A DNA stretch of 64,000 nucleotides from Enterococcus_D sp050529585 (GCF_050529585.1 NZ_CP172882.1:1922001-1986000), one strand, 5' to 3'; shown: positions 26,448-36,095, numbered from the stretch's first letter. Program-made: numbers and translations. The notes: a model not told the origin generated them from the letters alone.

Positions 26448-27200
26448 TTATGATCGGAAATAGCCATTCTTCTCGTCATCCATTTGATCGTCTTCGATCA
26501 TCCCTTGCAATGAACGATCTAACAAGCCTTTTTTTTCACCGTTTTTTTTACTGGCGGCACGATACTGGCTGCGGGTCATACCGACACCTTGTGGACGATT
26601 GAATTTTTTGACTGTTGGATCATTCGCCTCTTTTACCTGATACGCTGCCGGTTCATGATCGAATAACAAATAACTCTCACTTGGTTTGGCCATCGACTCG
26701 AGTAGTGCATTTTGAGAAATATCAGGTTTTTGTTCGTCTGGAATAATGGACGCTGGAATATACTTAGGTACAAAATAAGAGCGACCGCTGTATTCTTTCT
26801 TTGGTGTTGTCATTGGTTCAGCTTTTGCTTCTTTACTGGTCACCTGATAAGAAGAACGTTTTTTATTGTCGCCAAAAAAGTTCGTTTTACCAGTCGGTTG
26901 TTGTTCCTTGACTGGTTTATGTTCATAACGCGGCAGATTGGCGCGATGTTGAGCAAGTTCTTCTTTTTGCTGCACATTATGACCACGATTACGCTGACTA
27001 GATGGCACTTTACGATCGATGGTTTCTTTATCCGGTTTTGGCCGTTTCGGTGTTTCTTTGATTTCGGTCAAAATCCAATCATTTTCTTTACTAAAGGCAG
27101 GTTTATGCTCTGATTCTAATTTAACGCCCTCTGTATCATCATACGCAGGAAAGCGAAAATGCTTGCGTTTCACATCTAAATAATTAGCCACTCTACTCAT
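26448..27200 (-). CDS. Uncharacterised, probably disordered basic protein
   Basis: I do not recognise this 250-aa protein. It is very hydrophilic, rich in Lys, Glu, Pro, Gln and Ser, has no membrane segment or cysteine, and looks largely disordered. Three short motifs may be binding segments: NYLDVKRKHFRFPAYDD at the N-terminus, SGRSYFVPKYIPASIIP near the middle, and GMTRSQYRAASKK near the C-terminus. The ATG at 27200 is directly against AAGAGG; the GTG three codons later (27191) has 9-nt spacing and may be the true start. It has its own terminator. Function unknown; a scaffold or division-associated role would be speculation. Confidence 0.75.
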   Translation of the reverse strand: MSRVANYLDVKRKHFRFPAYDDTEGVKLESEHKPAFSKENDWILTEIKETPKRPKPDKETIDRKVPSSQRNRGHNVQQKEELAQHRANLPRYEHKPVKEQQPTGKTNFFGDNKKRSSYQVTSKEAKAEPMTTPKKEYSGRSYFVPKYIPASIIPDEQKPDISQNALLESMAKPSESYLLFDHEPAAYQVKEANDPTVKKFNRPQGVGMTRSQYRAASKKNGEKKGLLDRSLQGMIEDDQMDDEKNGYFRS

Positions 27201-27293
27201 CCTCTTACAAGTGATTTTTTATTATCATACCATAAATCAAGGTCAATTTCACCAAAGACAGATAACCTTGCTTTTTTGTAAAGGCAAAAAAAC

Positions 27294-29732
27294 CTATGAT
27301 TTATTTTCTGTCAAGCTCGCAGTGTGCGGATCCTTCACATGGGCAAATAATGGTTCGATTTGCCAGATATCCTCCGCATATTGCTGCACTGTTTTGTCAG
27401 CGGTAAATTTCCCAGCATTGGCTATATTCATCAAACTCACTTTTTTCCATCTCTGCGTATCACGGTAGGCGATATCGATTCGATTCTGCGCATCACAATA
27501 AGCTTCAAAATCTCTAAGTAAAAAGTATTCATCATTGTATTTGATCAGCGAATCAAAGATTTCTTTTCCTTCCATTTCGATACCGGGAATCGTTCCGTCC
27601 ACAAATGCATTGACCACGCGTTGCAATGTGGTGTCATTCTCATAATAGCTATAGGCAGAGTAATTTTTTTCGGCATAGTATCGATACACTTCTTCTTCTG
27701 TTAAACCAAAAATGGCAATATTTTCATCTCCAATGGCATCGCGTATTTCTATATTTGCCCCATCTAACGTGGCGACGGTAACGGCACCGTTGAGCATGAG
27801 TTTCATATTGCTTGTACCGGATGCTTCTTTAGAAGCCAATGAAATCTGCTCACTCACATCAGCAGCTGGAATGATTCGTTCTGCCAAGGAAACGTTATAG
27901 TTTTCTAGGAAAACAACTTTGATTTTGTCTTTGATTTGCGGATCATGATTGATCATTGCTGCGGTTTCGTTGATTACTTTGATGATCGATTTGGCATAAT
28001 GATAACTAGGCGCAGCTTTGGCACCGAAAATAAACACTCTCGGATGGAATTCAGCTTCTGGATTTGCTTTTGCTTCAAAATATAGTTTCAAAATATGCAT
28101 CAGATTCAACAACTGCCGCTTATAAGCATGTAGTCGCTTGATTTGGACATCAAATATAGCGGTTGGATCAACTTTGAGCCCACAGTGCGCCTCAATATAA
28201 TCGGCTAAAGCGACTTTATTTTGTTTTTTGGCATAGGCAATCGCTTCTAAGACGGATGCATCATCCTGATAGTTTTTAAGCAAACTCAGATCCTCGGGTT
28301 CATGATGCCAACTATCACCAATCGTATCATCTAAAACCTTTGTTAACGGTCGATTGGCCAATTGCAACCATCTTCTTTGGGCAATTCCATTGGTTTTGTT
28401 ATTAAATCGTGCTGGATAAATGACATAGAAATCATGCAGAACAACAGCCTTCAAAAGATCCGAATGCAGCTTGGCTACCCCGTTGATACTATGACTGCCG
28501 ATGATTGCCAGATTTGCCATATGAACTTGGCCATCGCTGATAATCCGTGTTCTATTTAGCAGGTCACAAGGGTGCACTTTTTCAAGTCCTGCAATAAATC
28601 GCCGATCGATTTCTTCGATGATTTGATACATCCGCGGTAAGACTTCCTTGATCATATTTACTGGCCATTTCTCAAGCGCTTCAGCCATGATCGTATGATT
28701 GGTGTAACTCATCACTTTAAGGGTTGTTGCCCATGCTTGTTCCCAGGCCATTTCTTCCTCGTCAACCAGCAATCGCATCAATTCAGGAATACACAATGCT
28801 GGATGGGTATCATTGATATGAATGGCGATTTTCTCACTCATTTGATCCATTGGTCGATTCATTTTTTTGTAATAACGCAAAATGCTTTGGATACCAGCCG
28901 AAACAAAAAAGTATTCTTGCATCAAGCGTGTGCGTCTGCCAGTTTCGTTTGAATCATCAGGGTACAAAACCGCGGTTAGATTTTCTAGTGCTTGACGGGA
29001 CTCAAGGGTCGCATATTTGGCTTCTTCCTTCGAAGGTACTTCCACACTCCAAAGTCTTAATGTATTCAAATGTTGATTTTGATAACCCAACATTGCTGTA
29101 TCATACGGGACGGCACGCCAAGTAAAACCACCTTCATATACCGGTTTCAGCTTACCTGCTTCATTTTCTTGCAGATAAACATTCCCCCCAAAATGGATCG
29201 GTACGGCTTTACTTTCTTTCCGTACTTCCCACACATTGCCTGAGCGCAACCAATCATCAGGCAACTCCACTTGATGGCCATCGATAAATTTTTGTTTGAA
29301 TAAGCCATATTTATATCGAATGCCATTCCCATTACCAGGTAACGCTAACGAAGCCAATGAATCCATAAAACATGAGGCCAAGCGGCCAAGGCCGCCATTA
29401 CCTAATGCCATATCCTTTTCTGTTTCTGCTACTTCATCTAAAGAAACACCTAGCTCGTGCAAGACATCCTCAGCAATCGTCAATAAATCCAAACTAAGCA
29501 AATTGCTTTTTAACATTTTTCCTGGTAAAAATTCAATAGAGAAGTAATAGGCCTGTTTTTGTTGTTCCGCGAGTAAATGTTGTCTTGTTTGTCGCCAATC
29601 ATCCGCATATGCATACTTCACCACTTGCGCCAAGGCTTGAAATAATTCTTGCGGTGAAGCATCTTCAATAGAAATCGCATATAATTCATTGACACTATTT
29701 TCTAATAATGTACGCAATTTTTCCTTTGTCAT
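27294..29732 (-). CDS. glgP: Glycogen/maltodextrin phosphorylase
   Basis: GlgP releases glucose-1-phosphate from glycogen or maltodextrin ends using pyridoxal phosphate. The 812-aa protein has the full family length, GNGGLGRLASCFMDS near residue 110, and the PLP-lysine region EASGTSNMKLMLNGAVT followed by LDGANIEI near residue 650. ATG 29732 follows AAGGGG; an upstream in-frame start at 29810 would lie inside the glgA-glgP hairpin and was rejected. It is the last gene of the glg operon, separated from glgA by about 110 bp and a terminator-like hairpin. Confidence 0.97.
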   Translation of the reverse strand: MTKEKLRTLLENSVNELYAISIEDASPQELFQALAQVVKYAYADDWRQTRQHLLAEQQKQAYYFSIEFLPGKMLKSNLLSLDLLTIAEDVLHELGVSLDEVAETEKDMALGNGGLGRLASCFMDSLASLALPGNGNGIRYKYGLFKQKFIDGHQVELPDDWLRSGNVWEVRKESKAVPIHFGGNVYLQENEAGKLKPVYEGGFTWRAVPYDTAMLGYQNQHLNTLRLWSVEVPSKEEAKYATLESRQALENLTAVLYPDDSNETGRRTRLMQEYFFVSAGIQSILRYYKKMNRPMDQMSEKIAIHINDTHPALCIPELMRLLVDEEEMAWEQAWATTLKVMSYTNHTIMAEALEKWPVNMIKEVLPRMYQIIEEIDRRFIAGLEKVHPCDLLNRTRIISDGQVHMANLAIIGSHSINGVAKLHSDLLKAVVLHDFYVIYPARFNNKTNGIAQRRWLQLANRPLTKVLDDTIGDSWHHEPEDLSLLKNYQDDASVLEAIAYAKKQNKVALADYIEAHCGLKVDPTAIFDVQIKRLHAYKRQLLNLMHILKLYFEAKANPEAEFHPRVFIFGAKAAPSYHYAKSIIKVINETAAMINHDPQIKDKIKVVFLENYNVSLAERIIPAADVSEQISLASKEASGTSNMKLMLNGAVTVATLDGANIEIRDAIGDENIAIFGLTEEEVYRYYAEKNYSAYSYYENDTTLQRVVNAFVDGTIPGIEMEGKEIFDSLIKYNDEYFLLRDFEAYCDAQNRIDIAYRDTQRWKKVSLMNIANAGKFTADKTVQQYAEDIWQIEPLFAHVKDPHTASLTENKS

Positions 29733-29760
29733 TTGGATCAACCCCTTATTCGATTGTTTT

Positions 29761-29833
29761 GAAAAAGACAGAAGCTTTTTGCGGCCGCTGTGCAATACTT
29801 GAGACTGCAACAGACGAAGGCGTGCTTCTGTCT
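29761..29833 (-). terminator. Intercistronic terminator-like hairpin between glgA and glgP
   Basis: A perfect 10-bp stem (AGACAGAAGC 29766-29775 with GCTTCTGTCT 29824-29833) encloses a 48-nt structured loop that contains further pairing (CTGTTGCA with TGCACAG). On the minus strand the stem is followed by TTTTTC. It may reduce glgP relative to glgA or stabilise transcript ends. Confidence 0.6.
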
Positions 29834-29841
29834 ACATATGA

Positions 29842-31272
29842 TTACAGGATTTCATTATACAATGTGATATAAGCATCTGAGCTTTGGTCCCAACTAAAAT
29901 CTTTGCTCATGGCTTGATCGACCAAACGAGCCCATACCTCTTGATTCGTTTGATACAGTGTCACTGCTTGCTTCAACGTTTGCATCAAATTAAACGGGGT
30001 AAAATCTTGAAAACCAAACCCTGTACCAGCAGACGTGATTGGATTATAAGGTATCACAGTATCCTTCAGTCCGCCGATTTCATGCACGACTGGCAATGTA
30101 CCATAGCGCATCGCCATCATCTGCGAAAGTCCGCATGGCTCAAAAGCCGATGGCATTAAGAAAATATCAGCTGCAGCATACATTTTTTGCGCCAATGCCA
30201 AATCAAATGTGATCGCTGCTGCGCATTTATCTGGATAACGTTCTGCAAAATAGCGGAACCCTGCTTCGAAATCAGGTTCTCCAGTCCCTAGCAATATGAA
30301 CTGAACATCAAACTGCATCAAGTTCTCCATTTCTTCTAAAACCAAATGGAAGCCTTTTTGCGTTGTTAAGCGACTGACCACAGTAATCAATGGAACGTCT
30401 TTACGCTCTGGTAAACCAAAGGCTTGTTGCAATGCTTGTTTATTTTTTTGTTTGCCTGCTAGATTTTCTTGATTAAAGGGATAGTCCAAATAAGGATCCG
30501 TTTCAGGATTATTGGTTTCATAATCGATGCCATTCAAAATACCGCAAAGTTTGCCTGTTTCCATCCGTAAAATCACTTCAAGTCCACAACCAAACTCAGG
30601 AGTTTTGATTTCTTCGCTATAAGATGGACTAACAGTCGTGATACGGTCTGCGTACAAAATGCCTGCTTTCATAAAATTCAGGCAATCATTCAATCGTACC
30701 GTACCATCATCATATCGCTCAGTTCCCATACCAAACAAATCAGGCAGCACATCGCGACTGTACCAACCTTGAAAACCAATATTGTGGATCGTCAATACGG
30801 TACGAATATGTTGATAGGCATTGATCCAACGATATTTTTCTTTTAAGAGAAAAGGAATCATCGCCGTATGATAATCATTCACATGCAACACATCTGGTAT
30901 AAAATCGACGCGCTCCATCATCTCGATCACAGCCAACTGGAAGAAAGCAAAACGTTCACCATCATCATAAAAGTCATAGATTTTCTCACGACCAAAATAA
31001 TACAAATTGTCGATGAAAAAATATGTCACTTCGTCAAGTTGCAATTTTTTGATGCCGCAGTATTGTTTGCGCCAGCCAACAGCAACTTCAAATGAGAAGC
31101 AATCTTCCAATTGTTCTTGATAACGTGCAGGCATCATTGTATAAAAAGGTAAGACTACCGCAGTTTCTACACCTTTTTTTGCTAGCTCTTTTGGTAATGC
31201 ACCTACCACGTCTCCTAGTCCGCCTGTTTTGAAAAAGGGGGCGCATTCCGCTGCTGCAAACAATACCTTCAT
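29842..31272 (-). CDS. glgA: Glycogen synthase (ADP-glucose)
   Basis: GlgA, a GT5 transferase, extends alpha-1,4-glucan chains from ADP-glucose. The 476-aa protein begins MKVLFAAAECAPFFKTGGLGDV, with the substrate-binding KTGGL at residues 16-20, then LHVNDYHTAM, TIHNIGFQG, and the C-terminal EPCGLSQMMAMRYGTLPVV. The start overlaps the glgD stop by 4 bp. ADP-glucose comes from GlgC/GlgD encoded upstream. Confidence 0.97.
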   Translation of the reverse strand: MKVLFAAAECAPFFKTGGLGDVVGALPKELAKKGVETAVVLPFYTMMPARYQEQLEDCFSFEVAVGWRKQYCGIKKLQLDEVTYFFIDNLYYFGREKIYDFYDDGERFAFFQLAVIEMMERVDFIPDVLHVNDYHTAMIPFLLKEKYRWINAYQHIRTVLTIHNIGFQGWYSRDVLPDLFGMGTERYDDGTVRLNDCLNFMKAGILYADRITTVSPSYSEEIKTPEFGCGLEVILRMETGKLCGILNGIDYETNNPETDPYLDYPFNQENLAGKQKNKQALQQAFGLPERKDVPLITVVSRLTTQKGFHLVLEEMENLMQFDVQFILLGTGEPDFEAGFRYFAERYPDKCAAAITFDLALAQKMYAAADIFLMPSAFEPCGLSQMMAMRYGTLPVVHEIGGLKDTVIPYNPITSAGTGFGFQDFTPFNLMQTLKQAVTLYQTNQEVWARLVDQAMSKDFSWDQSSDAYITLYNEIL

Positions 31273-32420
31273 GCGGTCACGCCCCCAATGATATCTTCGG
31301 TGACATGCGCATTTTTCTTGATCACGACTGGTGTTTCTTTGGTACCTTGGACTTTGACCCCTTCTGCGATGACCACATTTTTATCTAGAATCGCATAGGA
31401 AACATCTGCGCCAGCTTTGATTTCATTGTTTCCAAAAATGATTGTCCCTTTGACTTTCGCTTCTGGATGAATCGTGGTACGGCGTGCAACCAACGAATTT
31501 TCTACAGTTCCTTCAACAATACACCCTGAGGCGAAATGACTATTGGTAACATCAGATGTTTCTGAATAATAGGTTGGCACCTCGTTTTTTAATTTTGTGT
31601 AGATTTTTTGATTTGAATACAATAATGAGGTGAATTTGTGCACATCTAGCATATCCATATTTGTTTGATAGTAGGAAGGAATATCATAGATGTTACTCAA
31701 ATAGCCAGTATATTCATACAACCCAGTATCTTTAACAGAAATCAGTTCTCGCAAAAATTCGCCTAGATTTGGTGTTGCACCAACTTTTTGGCCTTCTTTT
31801 AATGCCTCGATCAAACGATCAGTTCGAATGATAAAAATATCTGTACATAAATTGACTAGCGTGTTGACTGAACATTTTTTGGCTTCGATTGCTTCTTCTA
31901 AATGTCCTTCAGCGTTGACGTTGAACAACAAATCATTCTCACAGACTTTGCTGCTGTCGATTCGTTTGTAAACAACTGTCATCTCATTTTGTTGTACTTG
32001 ATGGATTTTTAATAACGCTTTTAAATCAATATTGCACAAAATTTTACTACCCATAAAGACTGTGTGTTCAGATTTTGATTTTTCTAAATAGTCAATTACG
32101 CTATAGTAATATTCTTCCCCTTGTGCTTGTTGTTTCAATGAATCTTGGAATAAGTGAATAAAGAATCGATTTTGTACACCGTCTAGATTCCATTCTTTCC
32201 CACCACCGATATGATCGAAAACAGATTGTGTTTCACCTTCATTGAAAATCATATATACCTGTTTGATATTGGCATTTTCAATGCTTGATAGATTGAAATC
32301 GATCAAACGGTATTTGCAATCAAATAACAATGTTGATAACGGTCGTTTATCTGTTAAAGGCATCAAGTCTTGGTAGCGATGCAAATTGCCCAGAATAGCA
32401 CACATTTTATTAGTTTTCAT
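31269..32420 (-). CDS. glgD: Glucose-1-phosphate adenylyltransferase subunit GlgD
   Basis: GlgD is the GlgC-related subunit that in Firmicutes forms a heterotetramer with GlgC and raises its activity; it usually lacks the catalytic residues. The 383-aa protein keeps the nucleotidyltransferase fold (CKYRLIDFNLSS) and the C-terminal left-handed beta-helix repeats, but has no GGxGTRL loop at its N-terminus, consistent with a non-catalytic subunit. The start is the ATG at 32420, overlapping the glgC 3' end by 11 bp, with GGGGTG as ribosome site within glgC. Confidence 0.95.
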   Translation of the reverse strand: MKTNKMCAILGNLHRYQDLMPLTDKRPLSTLLFDCKYRLIDFNLSSIENANIKQVYMIFNEGETQSVFDHIGGGKEWNLDGVQNRFFIHLFQDSLKQQAQGEEYYYSVIDYLEKSKSEHTVFMGSKILCNIDLKALLKIHQVQQNEMTVVYKRIDSSKVCENDLLFNVNAEGHLEEAIEAKKCSVNTLVNLCTDIFIIRTDRLIEALKEGQKVGATPNLGEFLRELISVKDTGLYEYTGYLSNIYDIPSYYQTNMDMLDVHKFTSLLYSNQKIYTKLKNEVPTYYSETSDVTNSHFASGCIVEGTVENSLVARRTTIHPEAKVKGTIIFGNNEIKAGADVSYAILDKNVVIAEGVKVQGTKETPVVIKKNAHVTEDIIGGVTA

Positions 32421-33552
32421 CAATCGTCACCCCTATGATTTCAGAATAGCCAACCACAGCGATTTCATCACTGCCGTCGATTTCAGCGTCATCGCCGATC
32501 ACTGCATTTTCCCCCACGATCACGCGGTTTAATTTAACATTTTTCCCAATCACGGCCCCTGGCATCACCACACTATCTTTAATGGTGGAGCCTTCTTTGA
32601 CCTGAACATTTTCTGATAAGATACTATGCTCGATTTCACCGGCAACATAACAACCGTCCATTACCAAGGAATCTCTGGCTGCCCCTGTTTCTGTTACAAA
32701 ATGCGGTGGTGCAATTGGGTTTTTGGAGAATACTTGCCAAGCTTTGTCCCGAATATTCAGTTCCATCGATGGATCAATAAACTCCATATTGGCTTCCCAC
32801 AATGAATCGATGGTTCCCACGTCTTTCCAGTAACCAGAGAAGCGATAGGCAAAAACGTTGTCCCCGCTTTCTAAATAAGAAGGAATTACATGTTTCCCGA
32901 AGTCGACCATTTCACCATCTTTGCTATAATTGCTCAACAGCATGTTGCGCAAACGGCTCCAGTCAAAAATATAGATGCCCATTGACGCCAAATTGCTCTT
33001 TGGTTCTGCCGGTTTTTCATCAAACTCGATGATGCGATCATTTTTATCAGTATTCATGATACCAAAGCGAGAGGCATCTTTCATTGGCACTTCCAATACG
33101 GCAACTGTCAATGAGGCATCATTTTCTTTATGTTGCTCCAGCATATCCTCGTAATCCATTTTATAAATATGGTCACCAGATAAAATCAAGACATATTGAG
33201 GATCCATTTCATCGATATAGGCGATATTTTGATAAATCGCATGTGCTGTGCCTTCGAACCATTTACCGCCTTCGGAATTAGAGTAAGGCTGTAATATCGT
33301 TACTCCCGTACCGATGCCATCTAAGCCCCAACTAGCCCCATTCCCAATGTGGCTGTTCAATGCCAATGGTTGATATTGGGTCACGACCCCAACGTTTTTG
33401 ATTCCTGAATTGACACAATTACTTAATGTAAAATCGATGATACGATAACGTCCGCCAAATGGTACCGCTGGCTTGGCAATGTTTTTGGTTAGTTTACCTA
33501 ACCGTGTTCCTTGTCCTCCTGCGAGGATCATTGCTAACATTTCTGTCTTCAT
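32410..33552 (-). CDS. glgC: Glucose-1-phosphate adenylyltransferase
   Basis: GlgC makes ADP-glucose from glucose-1-phosphate and ATP, the committed step of glycogen synthesis. The 380-aa protein has the catalytic loop LAGGQGTRLGKLT at residues 10-22, KPAVPFGGRYRIIDF, the glucose-phosphate site FEGTAHAIYQN with SGDHIYKMDY, the later EFDEKP, and the C-terminal beta-helix. It is 12 bp downstream of glgB and overlaps glgD. Confidence 0.97.
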   Translation of the reverse strand: MKTEMLAMILAGGQGTRLGKLTKNIAKPAVPFGGRYRIIDFTLSNCVNSGIKNVGVVTQYQPLALNSHIGNGASWGLDGIGTGVTILQPYSNSEGGKWFEGTAHAIYQNIAYIDEMDPQYVLILSGDHIYKMDYEDMLEQHKENDASLTVAVLEVPMKDASRFGIMNTDKNDRIIEFDEKPAEPKSNLASMGIYIFDWSRLRNMLLSNYSKDGEMVDFGKHVIPSYLESGDNVFAYRFSGYWKDVGTIDSLWEANMEFIDPSMELNIRDKAWQVFSKNPIAPPHFVTETGAARDSLVMDGCYVAGEIEHSILSENVQVKEGSTIKDSVVMPGAVIGKNVKLNRVIVGENAVIGDDAEIDGSDEIAVVGYSEIIGVTIDEN

Positions 33553-33564
33553 ACATCCGGTGAT

Positions 33565-35496
33565 TTACTCACCTTTCCCCCCTTTGATCGTTTTCTTATT
33601 TTGTGTTGTCTTTTTTCTCGTCATTTTGATTTTTTCTGGTTTAATGATCAATGCCCCTAATGCAGGCAATATTGTTTTGATTTGATGGTCATATTGTTTA
33701 AAGGGAATTGCTTCTGATACTTGATCTGCATTGTTCGCGATCCAAGTGCCGCCAAACTGTTCATGCTCAGTGTTCAAGATTTCTCGGTAGGTTCCAGCGT
33801 ACGGTACACCTATGGCAAAATCATGGCGCTCAACTGGCGTTAAATTCAATACCACGATCACAAAATCTTTTTTGGTTTTTCCTTGTCGCATAAAGGTCAA
33901 CGTTGTTTCATTTAAATTGTCTGCATCGATCACTTCTAAAGACGCTTCTTGATCATCTAACTCCCACAAAGCCCGTTCTTCTTTATACAATTGATTCAAC
34001 GTACGGGTAAACACTTGCATTTTGCTATTCAAGTCATCTGCTAGATCTCGCCATTCTAATCCGTGATCAAACTTCCATTCTAGGTACTGTCCCCACTCAC
34101 TGCCCATAAATAACAATTTTTTACCTGGATGCATCATCATATAGGTGTATAAATTTCGCAGCTGTGCAAATTGCTTGTAGCGATCTCCCCACATTTTGTT
34201 CATCAGACTTTTTTTGCCATGAACGACTTCATCGTGAGACAACGGCAAAATATAATTTTCTTGCATACGGTACATGAATGAAAAAGACAATAGGGACAAA
34301 TGATCCTTTCTAAAAATCGGGTCCATTTCATAAAATCGCAAGACATCATTCATCCAACCCATATTCCATTTGTAATCGAAGCCTAATGCACCATCTTCGA
34401 TCATGCCTGTTATTTTGGTATCAGATGTGCTTTCTTCCGCAATCATCAACACTGCAGGATGCGCCAGTTTGATGACCGCATTCAATTTTTGCATAAAATA
34501 ATAACCTTCAAGATTCCGATTGCCGCCTTCATGATTCGGTTCCCATGGTCCTTCGTCCATATCGCGATAAATCATATTGGATACAGCGTCGACTCGGATG
34601 CCATCAATATGGTAAAACTCAATCCAAAACAGCGCACTTGAAATCAAAAAGCTCTGCACCTGTGGTTTGCCAAGATCAAAATTAATCGCTCCCCAACGGA
34701 TGTTTTTTGCCCTTTGCGGATCGCTGTACTCAAAAGTTGGTGTACCATCGTAATAAGCCAAGCTATCTTCGTTGACACAAAAGTGACCTGGAACCCAGTC
34801 GAGGAGCACGCCAACATTTTCTAAATGACAAGCTTCGACAAAATCTTGAAACTCTTCCGGCTTGCCAAAATAAGCACTTAGCGCAAAATAACCAGTGAGT
34901 TGATAGCCCCAAGAGGCACCCAATGGATGTTCCATCAAAGGCATAAATTGAATATGGGTATAGCCCATTTTCTTCACATATGGAATAAGTTCATCTTTTA
35001 ATTCGGAGAAATGATAAGGGGTGCCATCTTCATGGTGTTTCCATGAACTCGCATGAACTTCGTAAATATTCAGAGGACGATTAAACGTTTTTTGTCGCTT
35101 TTTACGGCCTTGCCACAACCCGTCTCGCCATTTTTTAGCCGGAATGGTGTGTAGTACAGCTGCAGTTCCCGGTCTGTCTTCAAAGTGGATAGCAAAAGGA
35201 TCGATTTTTAATACGATTCGGTCATCAGCCTGTTTGACTTTGAATTTATACAACTGACCTTCTCGTGGTAAAACAGTGGCAATTTCCCAAACGCCTGATG
35301 CGCGTTTTTGCATCGGCATGGAGTCATCCCACTGATTGAAATCACCCACAAGCCATACTTGTTGGGCATTTGGCGCCCAAACCCTAAACACATACCCATC
35401 TTCCGTTTGATGGGCACCCAAAAAATGTTGCGCATAAAAGTTTTCGCCGCTCAGAAATGTTGCTTCTGCTTGCATTGTCTGCTGTTTGGTGGCCAT
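33565..35496 (-). CDS. glgB: 1,4-alpha-glucan branching enzyme
   Basis: GlgB (GH13) introduces alpha-1,6 branches. The 643-aa protein has an N-terminal CBM48 domain (VFRVWAPNAQQVWLVGDFN), and the catalytic barrel with GIRVDAVSNMI (nucleophile Asp), MIAEEST (acid/base Glu) and LPLSHDEVVHGK. The ATG at 35496 is chosen by family N-terminus and the GAAGGA ribosome site; the open frame extends 32 codons upstream into the leader but without a ribosome site. It is the first gene of the operon. A Lys-rich C-terminal tail (KKTTQNKKTIKGGK) is unusual but not disruptive. Confidence 0.97.
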   Translation of the reverse strand: MATKQQTMQAEATFLSGENFYAQHFLGAHQTEDGYVFRVWAPNAQQVWLVGDFNQWDDSMPMQKRASGVWEIATVLPREGQLYKFKVKQADDRIVLKIDPFAIHFEDRPGTAAVLHTIPAKKWRDGLWQGRKKRQKTFNRPLNIYEVHASSWKHHEDGTPYHFSELKDELIPYVKKMGYTHIQFMPLMEHPLGASWGYQLTGYFALSAYFGKPEEFQDFVEACHLENVGVLLDWVPGHFCVNEDSLAYYDGTPTFEYSDPQRAKNIRWGAINFDLGKPQVQSFLISSALFWIEFYHIDGIRVDAVSNMIYRDMDEGPWEPNHEGGNRNLEGYYFMQKLNAVIKLAHPAVLMIAEESTSDTKITGMIEDGALGFDYKWNMGWMNDVLRFYEMDPIFRKDHLSLLSFSFMYRMQENYILPLSHDEVVHGKKSLMNKMWGDRYKQFAQLRNLYTYMMMHPGKKLLFMGSEWGQYLEWKFDHGLEWRDLADDLNSKMQVFTRTLNQLYKEERALWELDDQEASLEVIDADNLNETTLTFMRQGKTKKDFVIVVLNLTPVERHDFAIGVPYAGTYREILNTEHEQFGGTWIANNADQVSEAIPFKQYDHQIKTILPALGALIIKPEKIKMTRKKTTQNKKTIKGGKGE

Positions 35497-35532
35497 TTCT
35501 TCATCCGTCCTTCCACTTTGTATGTAAAATCG

Positions 35533-35551
35533 TGTGCATAGCCTATGCACA
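35533..35551. repeat. 19-nt inverted repeat in the glgB leader
   Basis: TGTGCATAG-C-CTATGCACA is a perfect 9-bp inverted repeat around one base, lying between the predicted promoter and the glgB start. It looks like a dimeric regulator site, since a one-base loop cannot form an RNA hairpin of that full length. Confidence 0.6.
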
Positions 35552-35558
35552 AATTCTT

Positions 35559-35572
35559 TGTAATCGATTAAA
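35559..35572 (+). promoter_or_regulatory. Candidate cre (CcpA) site of the glg operon
   Basis: TGTAATCGATTAAA matches cre consensus TGWNANCGNTNWCA except at one position. It lies directly downstream of the predicted -10 of the glg promoter, a repression position. Confidence 0.5.
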
Positions 35573-35581
35573 AATAACTCT

Positions 35582-35611
35582 ACTATCAGCATAGCATAAA
35601 AGATATTTCAA
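35582..35611 (-). promoter_or_regulatory. Possible promoter of the glg operon
   Basis: Minus-strand TTGAAA (35611-35606), 18-nt spacer and GATAGT (35587-35582). The match is moderate, consistent with a regulated promoter. Confidence 0.4.
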
Positions 35612-35654
35612 GTAACGTAATAACCTAAAGTAATGACCAAAAAAATGGAGCCCA

Positions 35655-35694
35655 AAGAAAAAACAGCTTGAACACACTTGTTCAACCTGCTTCA
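35655..35694 (-). terminator. Terminator after the small membrane protein gene
   Basis: On the minus strand GCAGGTTGAACA and TGTTCAAGCTG form an imperfect stem around a 4-nt loop, followed by six T. It overlaps the stop codon of the gene at 35682. Confidence 0.7.
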
Positions 35695-36095
35695 GCTCTG
35701 CTTTTAAACTTCTGTAATAGGAAGAGGACGGTCACGAGCAACTGAAACATGCAAAGGCTTAAAATAATCAACCCATAATCAAATGAAAAATAATCAACGC
35801 TTTTACCAAAAAACAGCAATGTGCTGCAGGCGGTGAATGCAGACATCACCTGCCACAAACGAAACCGGTAAAAACTAATGACCATCGTATAAAAACTAAC
35901 GATTCCTAAAAGGAATAATTGGCTAAAACGATCGAATACAGTATCAGAAAAATAGATATCTCCAAGAACCACTGGGAGAGAACAAAAATTATCAGGCACT
36001 TGGTATAAGGCCATTAGTGCCGCTACGATACTTATCAATCCAATCAGCATATGGCTGCCTGCGACTGTTATGCGCAAATTTACTTTCATTCCCAC
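35682..36095 (-). CDS. Small uncharacterised membrane protein
   Basis: I do not recognise this 137-aa protein. It has four strongly hydrophobic segments at about residues 12-32, 55-75, 80-98 and 105-127, short connecting loops and a basic C-terminal end, so it is a four-helix integral membrane protein. The start is uncertain: GTG at 36095 has AAAGG about 6 nt upstream, while ATG at 36089 is the alternative. It lies between the glg operon and another unknown gene, on the same strand as both, with its own terminator. Confidence 0.65.
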   Translation of the reverse strand: MGMKVNLRITVAGSHMLIGLISIVAALMALYQVPDNFCSLPVVLGDIYFSDTVFDRFSQLFLLGIVSFYTMVISFYRFRLWQVMSAFTACSTLLFFGKSVDYFSFDYGLIILSLCMFQLLVTVLFLLQKFKSRAEAG

